DNA from: Otatea glauca
Taxonomy: Eukaryota; Streptophyta; Magnoliopsida; Poales; Poaceae
Direction of reading: 5' to 3'
Assembly (NCBI GenBank): GCA_036346275.1
Contig: JAYEVK010000352.1
Span: forward strand, 62,001-126,000
DNA: 64,000 nt
In this document: piece by piece, positions 44,264 through 54,727 of the stretch
How the letters are laid out: each line of letters starts with the position of its first letter
Numbering within the stretch: position 1 is the stretch's first letter
Position numbers and translations under genes: made by a program
Notes under the pieces: generated by a model
Told to the model about the DNA's origin: nothing
What the model saw: the letters and a program-made list of their open reading frames with translations, nothing else
Database searches by the model: none

Positions 44264-44690
44264 TGTGTGCTGATCTTGTGTTTTGAGATATGTCCATGTT
44301 GTCATGTATGGAATGCACCTTCCTCCTTCTGTAACATGCCTTATGTGCAAATAAGTTCAGTCGCATGTAATTGCCAAAGTTATGTACTGGATTCAAAGTT
44401 AATGTGAACCGAAAGTGTCCAATGCACAATCATGGCACAAGTTTATCACCTCTATCTCTGATCCATGAAAAAAAATTCTGTGTGTGGGTGGGTGTGTGTG
44501 TGTGTGGGGGGGGGGGGCGAGTTGTATCAACCAACCTCTGCCCTAAGAACTAAGAGATCGTCTGATTCCAACACAACTCAAGAACGGGAAGCTAGCTAGG
44601 AATTAAGATCATAGGCAGGCAAAATCAAGAACCACTATCAATCGGTTGCCTCCCCGTCTAGCAAGAACCTATCCGGAAACAACGCAAAAG
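44264..44690. repeat. Duplicated block, copy A (right part)
   Basis: This matches 63032-63478 and includes a TG/G-rich microsatellite (44480-44520). No gene is recognised. In copy B, a 17-bp piece (GTGCAAATAAGTTCAG) is duplicated near 63113-63145. Confidence 0.85.
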
Positions 44691-45416
44691 AGCACCTAGA
44701 ACACAGAAACTTAACTGAGCACATCATCAGAACTAAAGGGGCTAAATTTGGAATAATCACAGATGAAATTGTACCACTGTCAATTAAAACAGGAAAAAGA
44801 AAAATTGCATGCAGTTTGAAAAAAAAATAAGAAGGGGGGCGAGACCAGAACACATGCAAGGAGTAGCAAGTATTGAAATAAAAAGGAGGAATAAAAGGAA
44901 AAATCAGAATATGGTGTAATCATGTGATTTTCCCGTACTTGAATAAGTTGTACTAAATCGACTATTTGTATAAATATCTTCAATAGCCATGGAGAACAGT
45001 AACACAAGCCACTGATACATGAAAAATTCTCTATAGAAGATCTTTGTTTGGTGGAGGTGTTGAACCAACCACCGTCATCACCATTGAACTATTTATAGAA
45101 TTGAAGATAAAGATTAATAGTCTATCTTTTCAATGTTAACTGCAACATATTCTTGGACATCCATTTGAGAACATTTGCATAAGGAATGTGTGTTATACAT
45201 TATCACAGTATATCACCATTCACCAACATAAGCAACTTTTGTGCATCACACCTCGACATCCCATGAGTCTATACACAGTGCATACTGGACCAAGAGTTCA
45301 GGTTTGGTCTTGTTTGCCGAGCAATTTTTTAGAGTATAATGAGAATGCACACCACACTCATGTCATTTGCACATGTATTGTGTCCACTGTACACTCGAGA
45401 TCTACACAGTGCATAC
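44691..45416. other. Unassigned flank
   Basis: No coding frame or repeat family is recognised. ACACAGTGCATACT occurs twice (about 45268 and 45404), the second copy abutting the MITE. Confidence 0.4.
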
Positions 45417-45419
45417 TTA

Positions 45420-45650
45420 GGCCCTGTTTGGTAGAGCTCCATATCCCAGTTTCACCTCAGATCTGAAACTTGTAGGCTAAAATAAAATGAATTAAGTTTA
45501 TATTTTTAGTCTAAAATATAAATAAGATGACCCACCTAAACACTCTTAATATACCCACAGCTCCAGCTCTATGAATCCGGTGGAGCTAGGAATACCCAAC
45601 CCCATCAGATCCACGGATCTGATCGAGCTATAGCTGTACCAAACACAGCC
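45420..45650. mobile_element. Tourist/Harbinger-type MITE
   Basis: The terminal inverted repeats are GGCCCTGTTTGGTAGAGCT and, inverted at the other end, GGCTGTGTTTGGTACAGCT. They are flanked by the target duplication TTA (45417-45419, 45651-45653). Length is 231 bp and AT-rich inside. GGCCCTGTTTGG ends and TTA sites are typical of PIF/Harbinger MITEs in grasses. Confidence 0.88.
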
Positions 45651-45728
45651 TTAACCATGGGTCCTGGCTTCTTTCTTTTTTTAAAACAAATTGATCAAGC
45701 TGAAGTGCATCCACAAAAATGTGGGATT

Positions 45729-45851
45729 AATTCCTTATATGCCATTGAAATTTGGGGAAATCCTTGAATGTGTCACTGACGTGTGGGGTCAGTGAGAAAA
45801 TGAGTAGTATATAAGCGATGAGATAAACTTTCAGTGCGCATGTAAGGAATT
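45729..45851. mobile_element. Possible small MITE
   Basis: AATTCCTTATATGC at the left and GCATGTAAGGAATT at the right form a 14-bp inverted repeat with one mismatch, 123 bp apart. No clear target duplication is visible, so this is a candidate only. Confidence 0.4.
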
Positions 45852-46393
45852 GCCCCTATATGGTATTAATATGTTACATTAAGAACATAAATAGATATTT
45901 ATGAATAAGAAAACAAATGAGTATGCATTGGCCTTTTGACTGATTTTTGGTTCAGATGACCTAAACCGGTGTTGCCAGCTACCTCTCCACCCTGACCTCC
46001 GCCTCCCCACCAAAGAACTTTGTAGCATATGTCACCCTAGCATCTACTGCATTGGACTTCCCCTTCTAAAACCAGTGGCATCCTTGTCCCTAGTGCCACA
46101 CCCAAAATCCAGCCTCCCTTTTTGAGTCGATGACATATCATCCAACCCCACGCGGCACTACCATCAGAATGCAAAGGCTATGCATTTAAATGCATCACAC
46201 AATTCACACATCTAAACCAACATCATTCAAAAAATTAAAATGGTCACATCAACTACAGATTATTTCTTACATCACAATTATAAGGATTGATTGTAGAAAT
46301 AAAGTAGCTAAAGGGGTATTGTTTGAAGGGTAAGCTTAAAGACTAATACGAAGGTTCCACAACAGCTATGTGGTGACAACGGAGAAGAGATAC
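45852..46393. other. Unassigned spacer
   Basis: No gene, RNA or repeat family is recognised between the small MITE and the RIRE2-like LTR. Confidence 0.4.
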
Positions 46394-46896
46394 TGTGGAA
46401 TATAAGAACCCGGGGTACCCTCATAACAAGTCCAGAAGATATTCCCTGCAGGTCTGCTGCCGTGTGCAAAGGTACATATCCTAAAGGAAGTTGAATTTAT
46501 GTTTAGATATGGAGGAAACAGTTGTAATCCGAGTTGTAAATAGGGTAGATAAAGATGTAAACTCTATCCTGTAACCGACTAGAACCTTGTAACCGATCGG
46601 AATCTCTTAACCGATCGGGACTCTGTAAGCTGCCCCCTCCCTACTATATAAGGGTGAGGACAGGTAGCAACAGAAGCATCCAATCATCCAAGCACAAAGC
46701 GCCATCTTTTGCCCAGAGCATATAGTGCTTTGAGCACTTCCGATCCGAGAGATCCACGTAATCCCAGCACACAGGATTAGGGTATTACCACCATCGCTGA
46801 GGGCCTGAACCTGTATAAATTCCTGTCTTGTGTGACCTTCGAGTTTGAGATCAAGCGCCTACCCCATAAATTCATTGCCGACTACAAAAGTCGACA
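46394..46896 (+). repeat. 5' LTR of RIRE2-like element
   Basis: TG...CA ends, CCCGGGGTACCC near the start, and a TATATAAGG box at 46645-46653. The start is chosen at TGTGGAATA because of the family-like opening; without a 3' LTR it cannot be confirmed. Confidence 0.7.
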
Positions 46897-46898
46897 GT

Positions 46899-46917
46899 TG
46901 GCGCGCCAGGTAGGGGG
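46899..46917 (+). promoter_or_regulatory. Primer-binding site of RIRE2-like element
   Basis: TGGCGCGCCAGGTAGGGGG starts two bases after the LTR. It is the primer site of RIRE2/Dasheng-type elements (reported as tRNA-Arg type; assignment from memory). Confidence 0.75.
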
Positions 46918-46944
46918 GCGCTATAATTTTTTCCCACAGACTCG

Positions 46945-48513
46945 ATGGTAGCAATCGGCGGATTCATCGCCACCTTCGTCTCCGGCCAGGCCTTCTGCTT
47001 CGGAAACCTGGATTTCGTCGCAGATGCGCGCGGAGAGCTTGTTTGCCTGGTCCAAAATCAGATCCGATCTGGTAAAGAACAGGCCAACCCATCTCAGGTA
47101 TGCCGCTCTGACTCACCCAGAAAACCAGTCGGCATTGTGAGGAACTGCTGTGATTTTCGCGGCGTCTTCACGATTGAGGAGCAGGAGACTGATCTCCATC
47201 AAGAAGACCAAGAAGCTGCGGAGGAAGATCGTCGGCGTAGGGGTAAGGATGTTCTAGCATGATCTCTTCATCGGGCGGCCGCAATGTCTGCGAAGATATC
47301 CTGCAGTCCAGGCTGGGAGATCAATCCGTCTTTCGCACGCCAATGCAAAACGTCGTCGCCTCCAAGAATCTCCTCGACACGCTAGATCCGATGATTGCAG
47401 CGGATAGTCCAGTAGCCCCGATTGTGGCCCAGATCAAGGCCATGGTGACGGCGGCAGCGATTCAGCAGAACCAGGAAAAGCCGGTGGGAGAAGCACACTC
47501 GCACTCCCACGCGGCAACCTGAGTCGCCAACAGTCGGACCGCAACCAGTCGGAACACCGGCAGTCGACGGCACACGCCACCAGCCGGGGACGTCCGCCGT
47601 ATTCTCAGCCGCGACCTTCGCCAGGACATCACAGTCAGGCGGCAGGAGCGGGATGAGGAAGAAAGGCGTGGATGCCACGACGACTATGAGCGTTTCGACA
47701 CCGGCCGCGATCGACGAACTAATAAAAAATATGATAATCGCGACGACCACCACCGCCGAGGCGGGAGCGATGACGAACGTCGAGTCTTGGACTCGCCGCA
47801 CCGTACACCACCCCGGCGTATTGATGATCATCGGCGAGCTAGAGGCTCACCACGATGGACTCCCCCTCATCATGGTGAGAGATCTATCAACGGGATCCGG
47901 GCGTTTACTCTTCGGCTGCGCCGAGTGATATGGCCCGAAGGATTCAATCCCAAGGGCATCGTAAAATTCGACGGAGAGCGGGACCCAGAAGCTTGGCTAC
48001 AGGTTTACGCCCTGGCAGTTAAAGCTGCTGGAGGAAACCAGACTGTCATGGCGAATTATCTGCCGGTCAACCTCACCCCCTCGACTCAAGCATGGCTCAC
48101 GGGCCTCCCTGCAAACTCGGTAGACTCCTGGAGTGATCTCTACGATCAGTTTATTTCCAACTTCCAGGGCACCTACGAAAGGCCTAGCACTCCATGGGAC
48201 CTGTACCAGCTACACCAGAAAAAGGACGAGACGCTAATAGATTTCATCCGGCGTTTCATGCAGAAGAAGAACACCGTCAGGGATGTATCCGAGGTGGTGG
48301 TGGTGGCGGCCTTCTAGAAAGGGGTAAGTGATCCTGATCTAATCAAAAAGATGTCCAGGAAGCCCCCGACCTCCGTGAAGGAAACGTTCGTGTTGGCCGA
48401 TCGCTACGCCACAGCCTCAGATGCCCTGGCCGAACGTCAAGAAGATTGCCCGCCGCAGAAGAACAAAGGCGACAAGCCCGAGTCCTCAAAACACAAGGAT
48501 AGGAAGTGGAAGG
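46945..48513 (+). pseudogene. RIRE2-like gag, frameshifted
   Basis: The best segment (about 47925-48300) reads WPEGFNPKGIVKFDG, DPEAWLQVYALAVKAAGG, NYLPVNLTPSTQAWLTGLP, SWSDLYDQFISNFQGTY and DETLIDFIRRFMQKKNTV. This is the Retrotrans_gag core of the RIRE2/Dasheng group. Upstream frames (46945-47522, then 47653-47928) carry an N-terminal, low-complexity Arg/Asp-rich region with several frame changes. Downstream, SRKPPTSVKETFVLADRYA continues to KWKVKRN, where a copia solo LTR interrupts at 48514. Gag would build the particle. A stop at 48315-48317 and the insertion abolish it. Confidence 0.8.
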
Positions 48514-49886
48514 TGAAGAGGAACGCGATATGCTAGACCAGCACAAAAAAAAATCTACCGCGTAACTAGAAAGCTACTCGCAAGAAGGGGATCACAGATA
48601 AGATTACCACTAGATGCGCCGTTGCGGAATCCTTCGCGCGTCGATGTAGTGGATCGTCCTCGCCGTAGTCGTTGCGTCGATGGAGCAGATCGTCCTCGCC
48701 TCGCCGTGGATCGTCCTCCCACGCCGCAGTCGCAGCAGCGTCACCGCAGCAGTCCAGACGTCCAGGGATGGAACGCCGTGCGTCAGTGTGCAAGCACCTG
48801 GTCGCTCGGCAGGGGCAACGAGAAGAGGAGGCTAGGGTTTCGAGTGAATCACTTCTAAACCATGGGAAAGCACTCCCTGCGCCCACCCTCCTCCCCTCCT
48901 TATATAGCCACGAGATGAAACCCAAAACCAAGGCCCATCAGCGTGCTAAACCCATGATGTCCATTAATTATGGATCCAATCCAAATTAATGCGTCCCAGC
49001 CCATTAAGTGTGTGACCCTACAGGTTCATGTACGTTTGGACATGGATTCGAAAAACCCCTTTTCAATCCAATAGTTGGTAACGGCTCCTTGCAAAGTATG
49101 CCAACTCCCAAACATACTATGATCAAATCGGACAAAACCTATCAAAAGTACTCATGTAATAATCCCTTTGCCAAGTATATGAAGATTGAACTCAAGGCGA
49201 GAAGCATGTCATCCTTTGATGATTCAATCCATCGCTCGTATCCGTGATATATTAATAAGTTGTGATTGACTCCTCAATCGCGGCATGGCCATGCACTTTC
49301 TTAATCATATCACACGAGTGGCCTTGTCATATATCGCCGTTTCATTGGAGTGGCAAATTCCATCTTGACTGCTCACTTCCCTTTGCACGTTTCATAGTAA
49401 ACATGAAAGCTACCTTTATAACTATCCGGTTAGGAAGTAGTGTTTGATAGCCCCAAGGAAAACTATTACACATGTAGGGAATATGACAATCTCAGGTCTA
49501 AGGATCATACATCTACTAGGTATGAGATACACTGATGACACATAAGAATGAAACATTCTCGCAGTGTCCAATTGCGGGTCTATCTAACCCATGTTCTTCA
49601 ACATGCGTCCATAATGTATAGATGATATCTCTATATCCCATGATCTATGAAGCATGATCATCGATCACTACATGTGCTTATCTATTCATCGTTGTCCTAT
49701 ACGATGATATCCGATCAGAGATATTTATCGAATTATATCAATAAGTAAAGAGCTTCATAAGCAAGTCACATACTTGTTGATCAATACAATGATATACATT
49801 CATTGGACCAATAATCATATTATTATTCATGAACATAGTCATGTTACAATCATCTAAATGATTGCCTCAAGGGCATAGCACTAACA
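48514..49886 (-). repeat. Copia solo LTR, reverse orientation
   Basis: The inverse of the copia LTRs at 20346 and 27199: starts TGAAGAGGAACGCG (inverse of the LTR end) and ends GGGCATAGCACTAACA (inverse of the LTR start). Flanking GAAGG (48509-48513) and AAAGG (49887-49891) fit a 5-bp target duplication with one change. No internal sequence is present, so it is a solo LTR. It is clearly more diverged than the two LTRs of the full element are from each other. Confidence 0.9.
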
Positions 49887-50532
49887 AAAGGGTGAAGAGC
49901 TAGTTGCGGCAGCCCATCACAACCGACCCCGAGCTATTCGGAGGGAGGCACCGACTACAACACCGTCATGGAGGCAATCTGTCCTTTCCACCCTAAAGGA
50001 AAACACGCCGCCAAGGACTGCTTCACTTTGAAGCGTTTTGCGCACGAAAGCCACCGGCAACCCACTCCAGCCAAGGGCGAAGTTGCTCCAGCAAAGAAGA
50101 AGGACCTCCCTGACGAAGAAGATTTCCAGGAACCCTGGCAAGAGTTGAACTACATCTACGGGGGCTCCATCGGATACGAATCCAAGCGGATGCAGGAACT
50201 TAACGCTCGGGAGATCAACGCAGTGGAACCAGTGATTCCCCAGTATTTGAGGTGGTTCGAGGTCCCGATCACCTTCGATCGCAAGGATCACCCCAACCGG
50301 GTCCCGTATCCGGGTAAGTTTCATCTATTGCATGACCCTATTGTGCGCAGCGTGAAGCTCAAGAGAGTTTTGATCAATGGCGGAAGTGGACTCAACGTCC
50401 AATTTGCCAAGACTTTTGATGACATGAGCATTCCCCGCTCCGAGCTGAGGCCGAGCGTCCAGCCGTTCCACGGAGTGATCCCTGGGGCATCCTCGTTCCC
50501 ACTCGGGCATATTTCTATGCCTGTTATATTCG
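49887..50532 (+). pseudogene. RIRE2-like gag C-terminus and protease
   Basis: The frame starting near 49968 reads MEAICPFHPKGKHAAKDCFTLKRF (a Cys/His knuckle-like segment), then INAVEPVIPQYLRWFEVPITFDRKDHP. A retropepsin-like core follows: VLINGGSGLNVQFAKTFDDM, PSVQPFHGVIPGASSFPLGHISMPV. Family members have IDGGS at the active site; here the Asp codon reads Asn (AAT), so catalysis is not expected. The frame is open for 189 codons until the LTR at 50533 cuts it. Coding resumes directly from the Gag interrupted at 48513. Confidence 0.8.
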
Positions 50533-53320
50533 TGTAACATCCCAAAATTTGAGTTTTGGAATGTTTGATTTCAAAAATAAACCATTTGCATTTTCTTCAA
50601 TTAATTCCAGCTTAAGTTGAATTTTCCATAAATGAAAGGATTTAATTTGACTAAACTATTCATCAAACTCAAGTTGGGTTCATTGTGCCCTAAGGAATTT
50701 TTCTGTATTTTTGGGGATTTTTCTGAATTTATTTGATATTTATTTGAATTTATTCGAATCTCTGGAAATTTCTAAAATCGAAAAAACGTTTTAATTTTCA
50801 AAAAGCATCTCGGGCCGAATCTTGTCCAGCCCACCGCCACAGCCCGCGCTCCCGCGTCGGCCTGCTCCGCCTAGGCCCAGCTCCACTCCGCTCCCTCCGG
50901 CCTACCCCGCTCCGCCCGGCCGCTCGCCGCCCAAGACGGCCTAGATCCGCGCCGCTGCCGTGAAACCCTAGCGTCGCCCGCGTTGAAACCACGTCCGCCG
51001 CCGTCTTGGATTCCGGGTCGGACAAGGCCTTCGAGACCCCTATTTAAGCCGCCACACACCCTCCGAGTTTCGCCGTTTTCCCCCGCCCGTGCGACCTCGC
51101 CGGAGTCCGTCGCCCTTGCCGAAGCTTCCGCCGCCTTTTTCCTTCGTCGCCGGTGCGTCTTCGCCTTGCTCGCGTCGCACCCTTTCCGGTCCACCTTGTC
51201 CCGGGTCCGATCCGTCGCCGTGCGCTGTTCGCCGCGTCTTCTTCCTCGCCTCCGGTAAGCCCGCGCCGCCGCTCGCCGTCGTCCTCCTTCGCCGAATCGT
51301 GACCGCCCAATCTGCCGCGGACGTCTCGGATCCGGCCACGTTCTTCGCCACCCGAGCTCTGTTTCTAGCCGCCCGATCTGGCCATGCCACCGATGAGCGA
51401 CGCGTGGCTTGTCCACGTCACCCGCTGTGTCGGCAAGCCGATCGGTGCCAGCGTCGGCGCTGCGTCTACCAGGCGCCGAGCACACGGTGAACCGAGCCCG
51501 TGCCGTGGACCGAGTCCACGAAGAGCCGGCTGACGTCAGCGTTGCGCAATAAACCGCTTTTCCCGTATAAAAATAAATCTAGAAATTCTGATTTTCTGTT
51601 TTTCAGTATTTTTTTCTCTGATTTAATTTTCCAAAAGCTCGTTCTCCCTCATACGAACTCCGATTGAGGCGATTCAAGTTTCTAAATTTTTCTAAAATCA
51701 AGATCTATCTTCCAGAACCATTTATTTTCAGTTTTGAGCTTGTTTGAGTCTCTGTTTTGTATTTATTTTGGGTCCGGTTTTTCTTTTCCGGTAGACGCTA
51801 ATTCCGAGGGAGCGAATGAAGACTTTGAAGACCAAGACTCAGCTTTAGATCAGCAAGGCATGTCTTAATCCTTTGATCATGTTGATCCTATGTTTGCAAA
51901 GGTAATTTACTTTTATACAAGTGCATGCTATTTTGTGTATCAATGCTTATTTCATGGAAGTAGATATGTTCCTAGTTGATATGATGCCACCTTGATTATT
52001 GGGATGCCATGTATCCATTGTTAAATCTAGGTTGGGACATTACTAATTGGACATAATCATTATACCAACATTGGGTTACGTAGCTATGCTTAGACATGCT
52101 TAGATATACGTTGTGATTCATGTCACATATTGAATAATGTTAATCTTGACTTAATGAGATATTGAATCGTGGCCGTTAGCCACTGTTGTAAAATTTGTTG
52201 TACCATGGCTGGGTTTGCCATTGGTCTTGGTTGAACAAATTTTTTTCCCTCGGACAAGTGATCGTGCAGTAAAGGGGGTGCTTTCTAGCACATTGGGATG
52301 TGGATGTCTTGCCTGAGACAACTTAAGGACTTAATCTTGTGAGCCATTGAACTGGGCCTAACCGTACTACCAAGAGTCTGGTATGGGACAGACTTAGCTG
52401 ATTAATTTGCAATGTCTAGCCTTGAGTACTGCCAATTGGTGGTGTGGGTTCCGGGATGGATGGGTAGATTCGCAAGGCGTAAGAGGGGGCCCTAAGGGGT
52501 GAAACCTTAGCGGGCAGTACCGAGTTTAGACAGTGCATTGTTAAGGCTTTGTCATGATATCTCTGCGACACACCAAAGGAAGTGTGTTAAGAGCGATTGC
52601 ACAAAGAGATGGTCATGTCTTGTGGGTAAAGTTGTACAACCTCTGCTGAGTGTAAAACTATTCGAATAGCCGCGTCCGCGGTCATGGACAAAGCCCGGGA
52701 ATTTCACACGGGGTATAGAGTGTTTCATAAAATGTTGAATATGGAATTGTAGGGATGTGAACAGGGAGTTCACTGTTGTTTTGTTGTCTATCATTGATGT
52801 ATCAATCATTTATTTACCTTTTTATAAATATGATTCCAATTTATTTATTGTATTTGAATTCAAGTTATTGCTTTCTGCAAATGAAACATATAGCCATCCT
52901 TGTCAAGTCGTGCATGAATATATTGCATCAATCCCTACGGCTTGCTGAGTACCATTGTACTCACGGCTTTATGCCCTTGTTGATCAGTTGCTGAAGGAGA
53001 TAATGAATATCATGAGGAGGAATTCTATGAAGACTACGTGGATTAGGAAGGCGTTTCCCTAGACGATTGCCTGTGGCATGTCGAATAGCTCAAGTTATCT
53101 TTTCATTGCAATAGTATTTGTTTCTTAAGCCCTTAAGGCGTAATGGTGTAAACATTGACCATAAGGTCGTTTTCTTTATTTAATAATAATTTGCTTCTTC
53201 CTAGTTAATTCGTTGTATGGAATGGTATTTCATCTATGTTTCCACTGTGTGCACTAGCGTGATCCTGGACTAGTGCAGTATACACAGAGGGTTTCGGATT
53301 TGCAAATCTGGGTCCCGACA
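50533..53320 (+). repeat. 2.8-kb Tekay-like 5' LTR
   Basis: It starts TGTAACATCCCAAAATTTG and ends CTGGGTCCCGACA. The promoter zone is GC-rich (50810-51500) with a TATTTAAG box (51041). The dyad module (52568-52690) and the terminal hairpin (53245-53287) are shared with the other LTRs. It interrupts the RIRE2-like protease frame. GC-rich frames in it, such as 50871-51485, are compositional. Confidence 0.85.
53245..53287 (+). other. Two-tier hairpin near LTR 3' end
   Basis: Outer stem CTGTGT/ACACAG, inner stem GCACTAG/CTAGTGC, 3' bulge AGTAT, 12-nt loop with GATCCTGG. It ends 33 nt before the LTR terminus. Confidence 0.7.
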
Positions 53321-53324
53321 GAGA

Positions 53325-53337
53325 TGGTCTCAGAGCC
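53325..53337 (+). promoter_or_regulatory. Primer-binding site (tRNA-Met type, one change)
   Basis: TGGTCTCAGAGCC lies four bases after the LTR. It differs at one position from the usual TGGTATCAGAGCC. It identifies the preceding LTR as a 5' LTR. Confidence 0.75.
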
Positions 53338-53827
53338 ATATCGACTGTAGGTCGCTATCCTAGTTAGCATGGTCTTCAAAATTATTTTCTAAATCAAACC
53401 AACAAATTGGTACTTAATAGTTTTCGTCTCCTCTCATCTTATTGTTAGGTTCTTATTCCTCTCCTTTGCTGAAACATTGATTTAAATTGATCTTATCTCA
53501 TGAAACTTCTCAAAGCCTCGAGTCTTCTGCAAAGAATCAATCAAGGAAGATGATGATCTTGCCCAGAAGACTACCATATAAGATAGGTTTTTGGTTCTCA
53601 ACGATGTTTGAGCATGTACCCCTTTCAGTATAGTTACGTTTAGTCTGCGTATACTAAGATTTTATTTGCGTTTGTGCCTGGTATGTTGTACACTTGCCCC
53701 AAGCACGGTGTTGCAACCATGCCTTTAGTTGAAAAAGCTTTATTTGCCTCTTTATTTTGTAGCCTTTCGACTGTGTCCTTTTGTCCCTGGGTATTACCTT
53801 CTCCCCTAGATGATCTTACCACTTGTT
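53338..53827 (+). other. Truncated interior of Tekay-like element
   Basis: This is untranslated leader-like DNA after the primer site, without gag. It stops at the border of the duplicated block (53828). No domain is recognised. Confidence 0.5.
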
Positions 53828-54727
53828 AGCCTCCCACGCACTGGCCTTGCTATCATCCCTTTGCCCGATGGGCCCAGATCGTTTGCCAGTGCAGTACGCT
53901 TGAATCAACAGCCAATCAGGTGAAGACGTTTTCCATGTGTGAAGACGTATTTTCTTATTTTCGTTCAGCCATTTACTAAACCTACTCTATTCGCACATTA
54001 ATCTCTTTTGCAATTTAAGTCCAATTCAAGTGAAATTTTTTTATAAATTAAATTAAATCATTTAGTTTTAAAATATGCAAAAATATTTAATTTTGCACCT
54101 TATTTTAAATTATTTGAACCTAAGTTTGCAAGAAGCCTTAATATGGCCTCTATTGTAAATCTGAAATGTAAAACTCATAAAAATATGGAATAAATTTGTA
54201 AATGTCCCTGAGACCATGATAAACTCAGTTATGCAAAAATATTAAATTTTAAAACACATTTTAAACTATTTGAGTTAAAACTCAAAGGAAGCCTTAATAT
54301 GGGTACTATTAAAGAGTATACAAACCATTACCCATAAAATCATGAAATTAATTATGGGAAATTATAATACCTAAATTACTCCATTTCTGTAAAAATATTT
54401 AGATTTGGATATAGTTGGTATCAGATTTGAAAATAGATAGTATTTAATGCATAGAAATCAAAATAGCTAAAAACTAGAGCATATAAATTAAAATAATGGT
54501 AAAAATAATTCTTAGACCTTAGTAATATCATAATACCTCTGTTTATACAAAAATATTTTATAATTGTTCAAGCCTGAACCAAGTTTGTGATTAACCTTGC
54601 TTTAATTATATGTAGCATTTGAATAGGTGGTTAGTATATAAATAGAGTCCATAAATAAAGTGCAAAAGTAAAAGAGATGTTACCTAGAACCATATTATCT
54701 ACTGCAATGAAAATAACAATAAAAAAG

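Larger units (their letters stand above)
46394..50532 (+). mobile_element. RIRE2/Dasheng-like gypsy, 5' part
   Basis: A 503-bp LTR (TGTGGAATATAAGAACCC to GTCGACA) is followed by the primer site TGGCGCGCCAGGTAGGGGG, broken gag and a protease-like domain. RT, integrase and the 3' LTR are absent because a Tekay-like LTR begins at 50533. A copia solo LTR lies inside gag. LTR length, primer site and the Gag sequence are those of the Tat-related RIRE2/Dasheng group of grasses. Confidence 0.8.

Noticed and set aside
44238..44553. Short frames of about 60 residues near 44240-44550 and 62927-63118
   Set aside because: They are in CACTA end and flank DNA, include a G-run, and have no domain or codon signal.
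50871..51485. 204-residue minus-strand frame and overlapping frames
   Set aside because: They lie in the GC-rich promoter zone of an LTR, overlap open frames on both strands and show no known motif.
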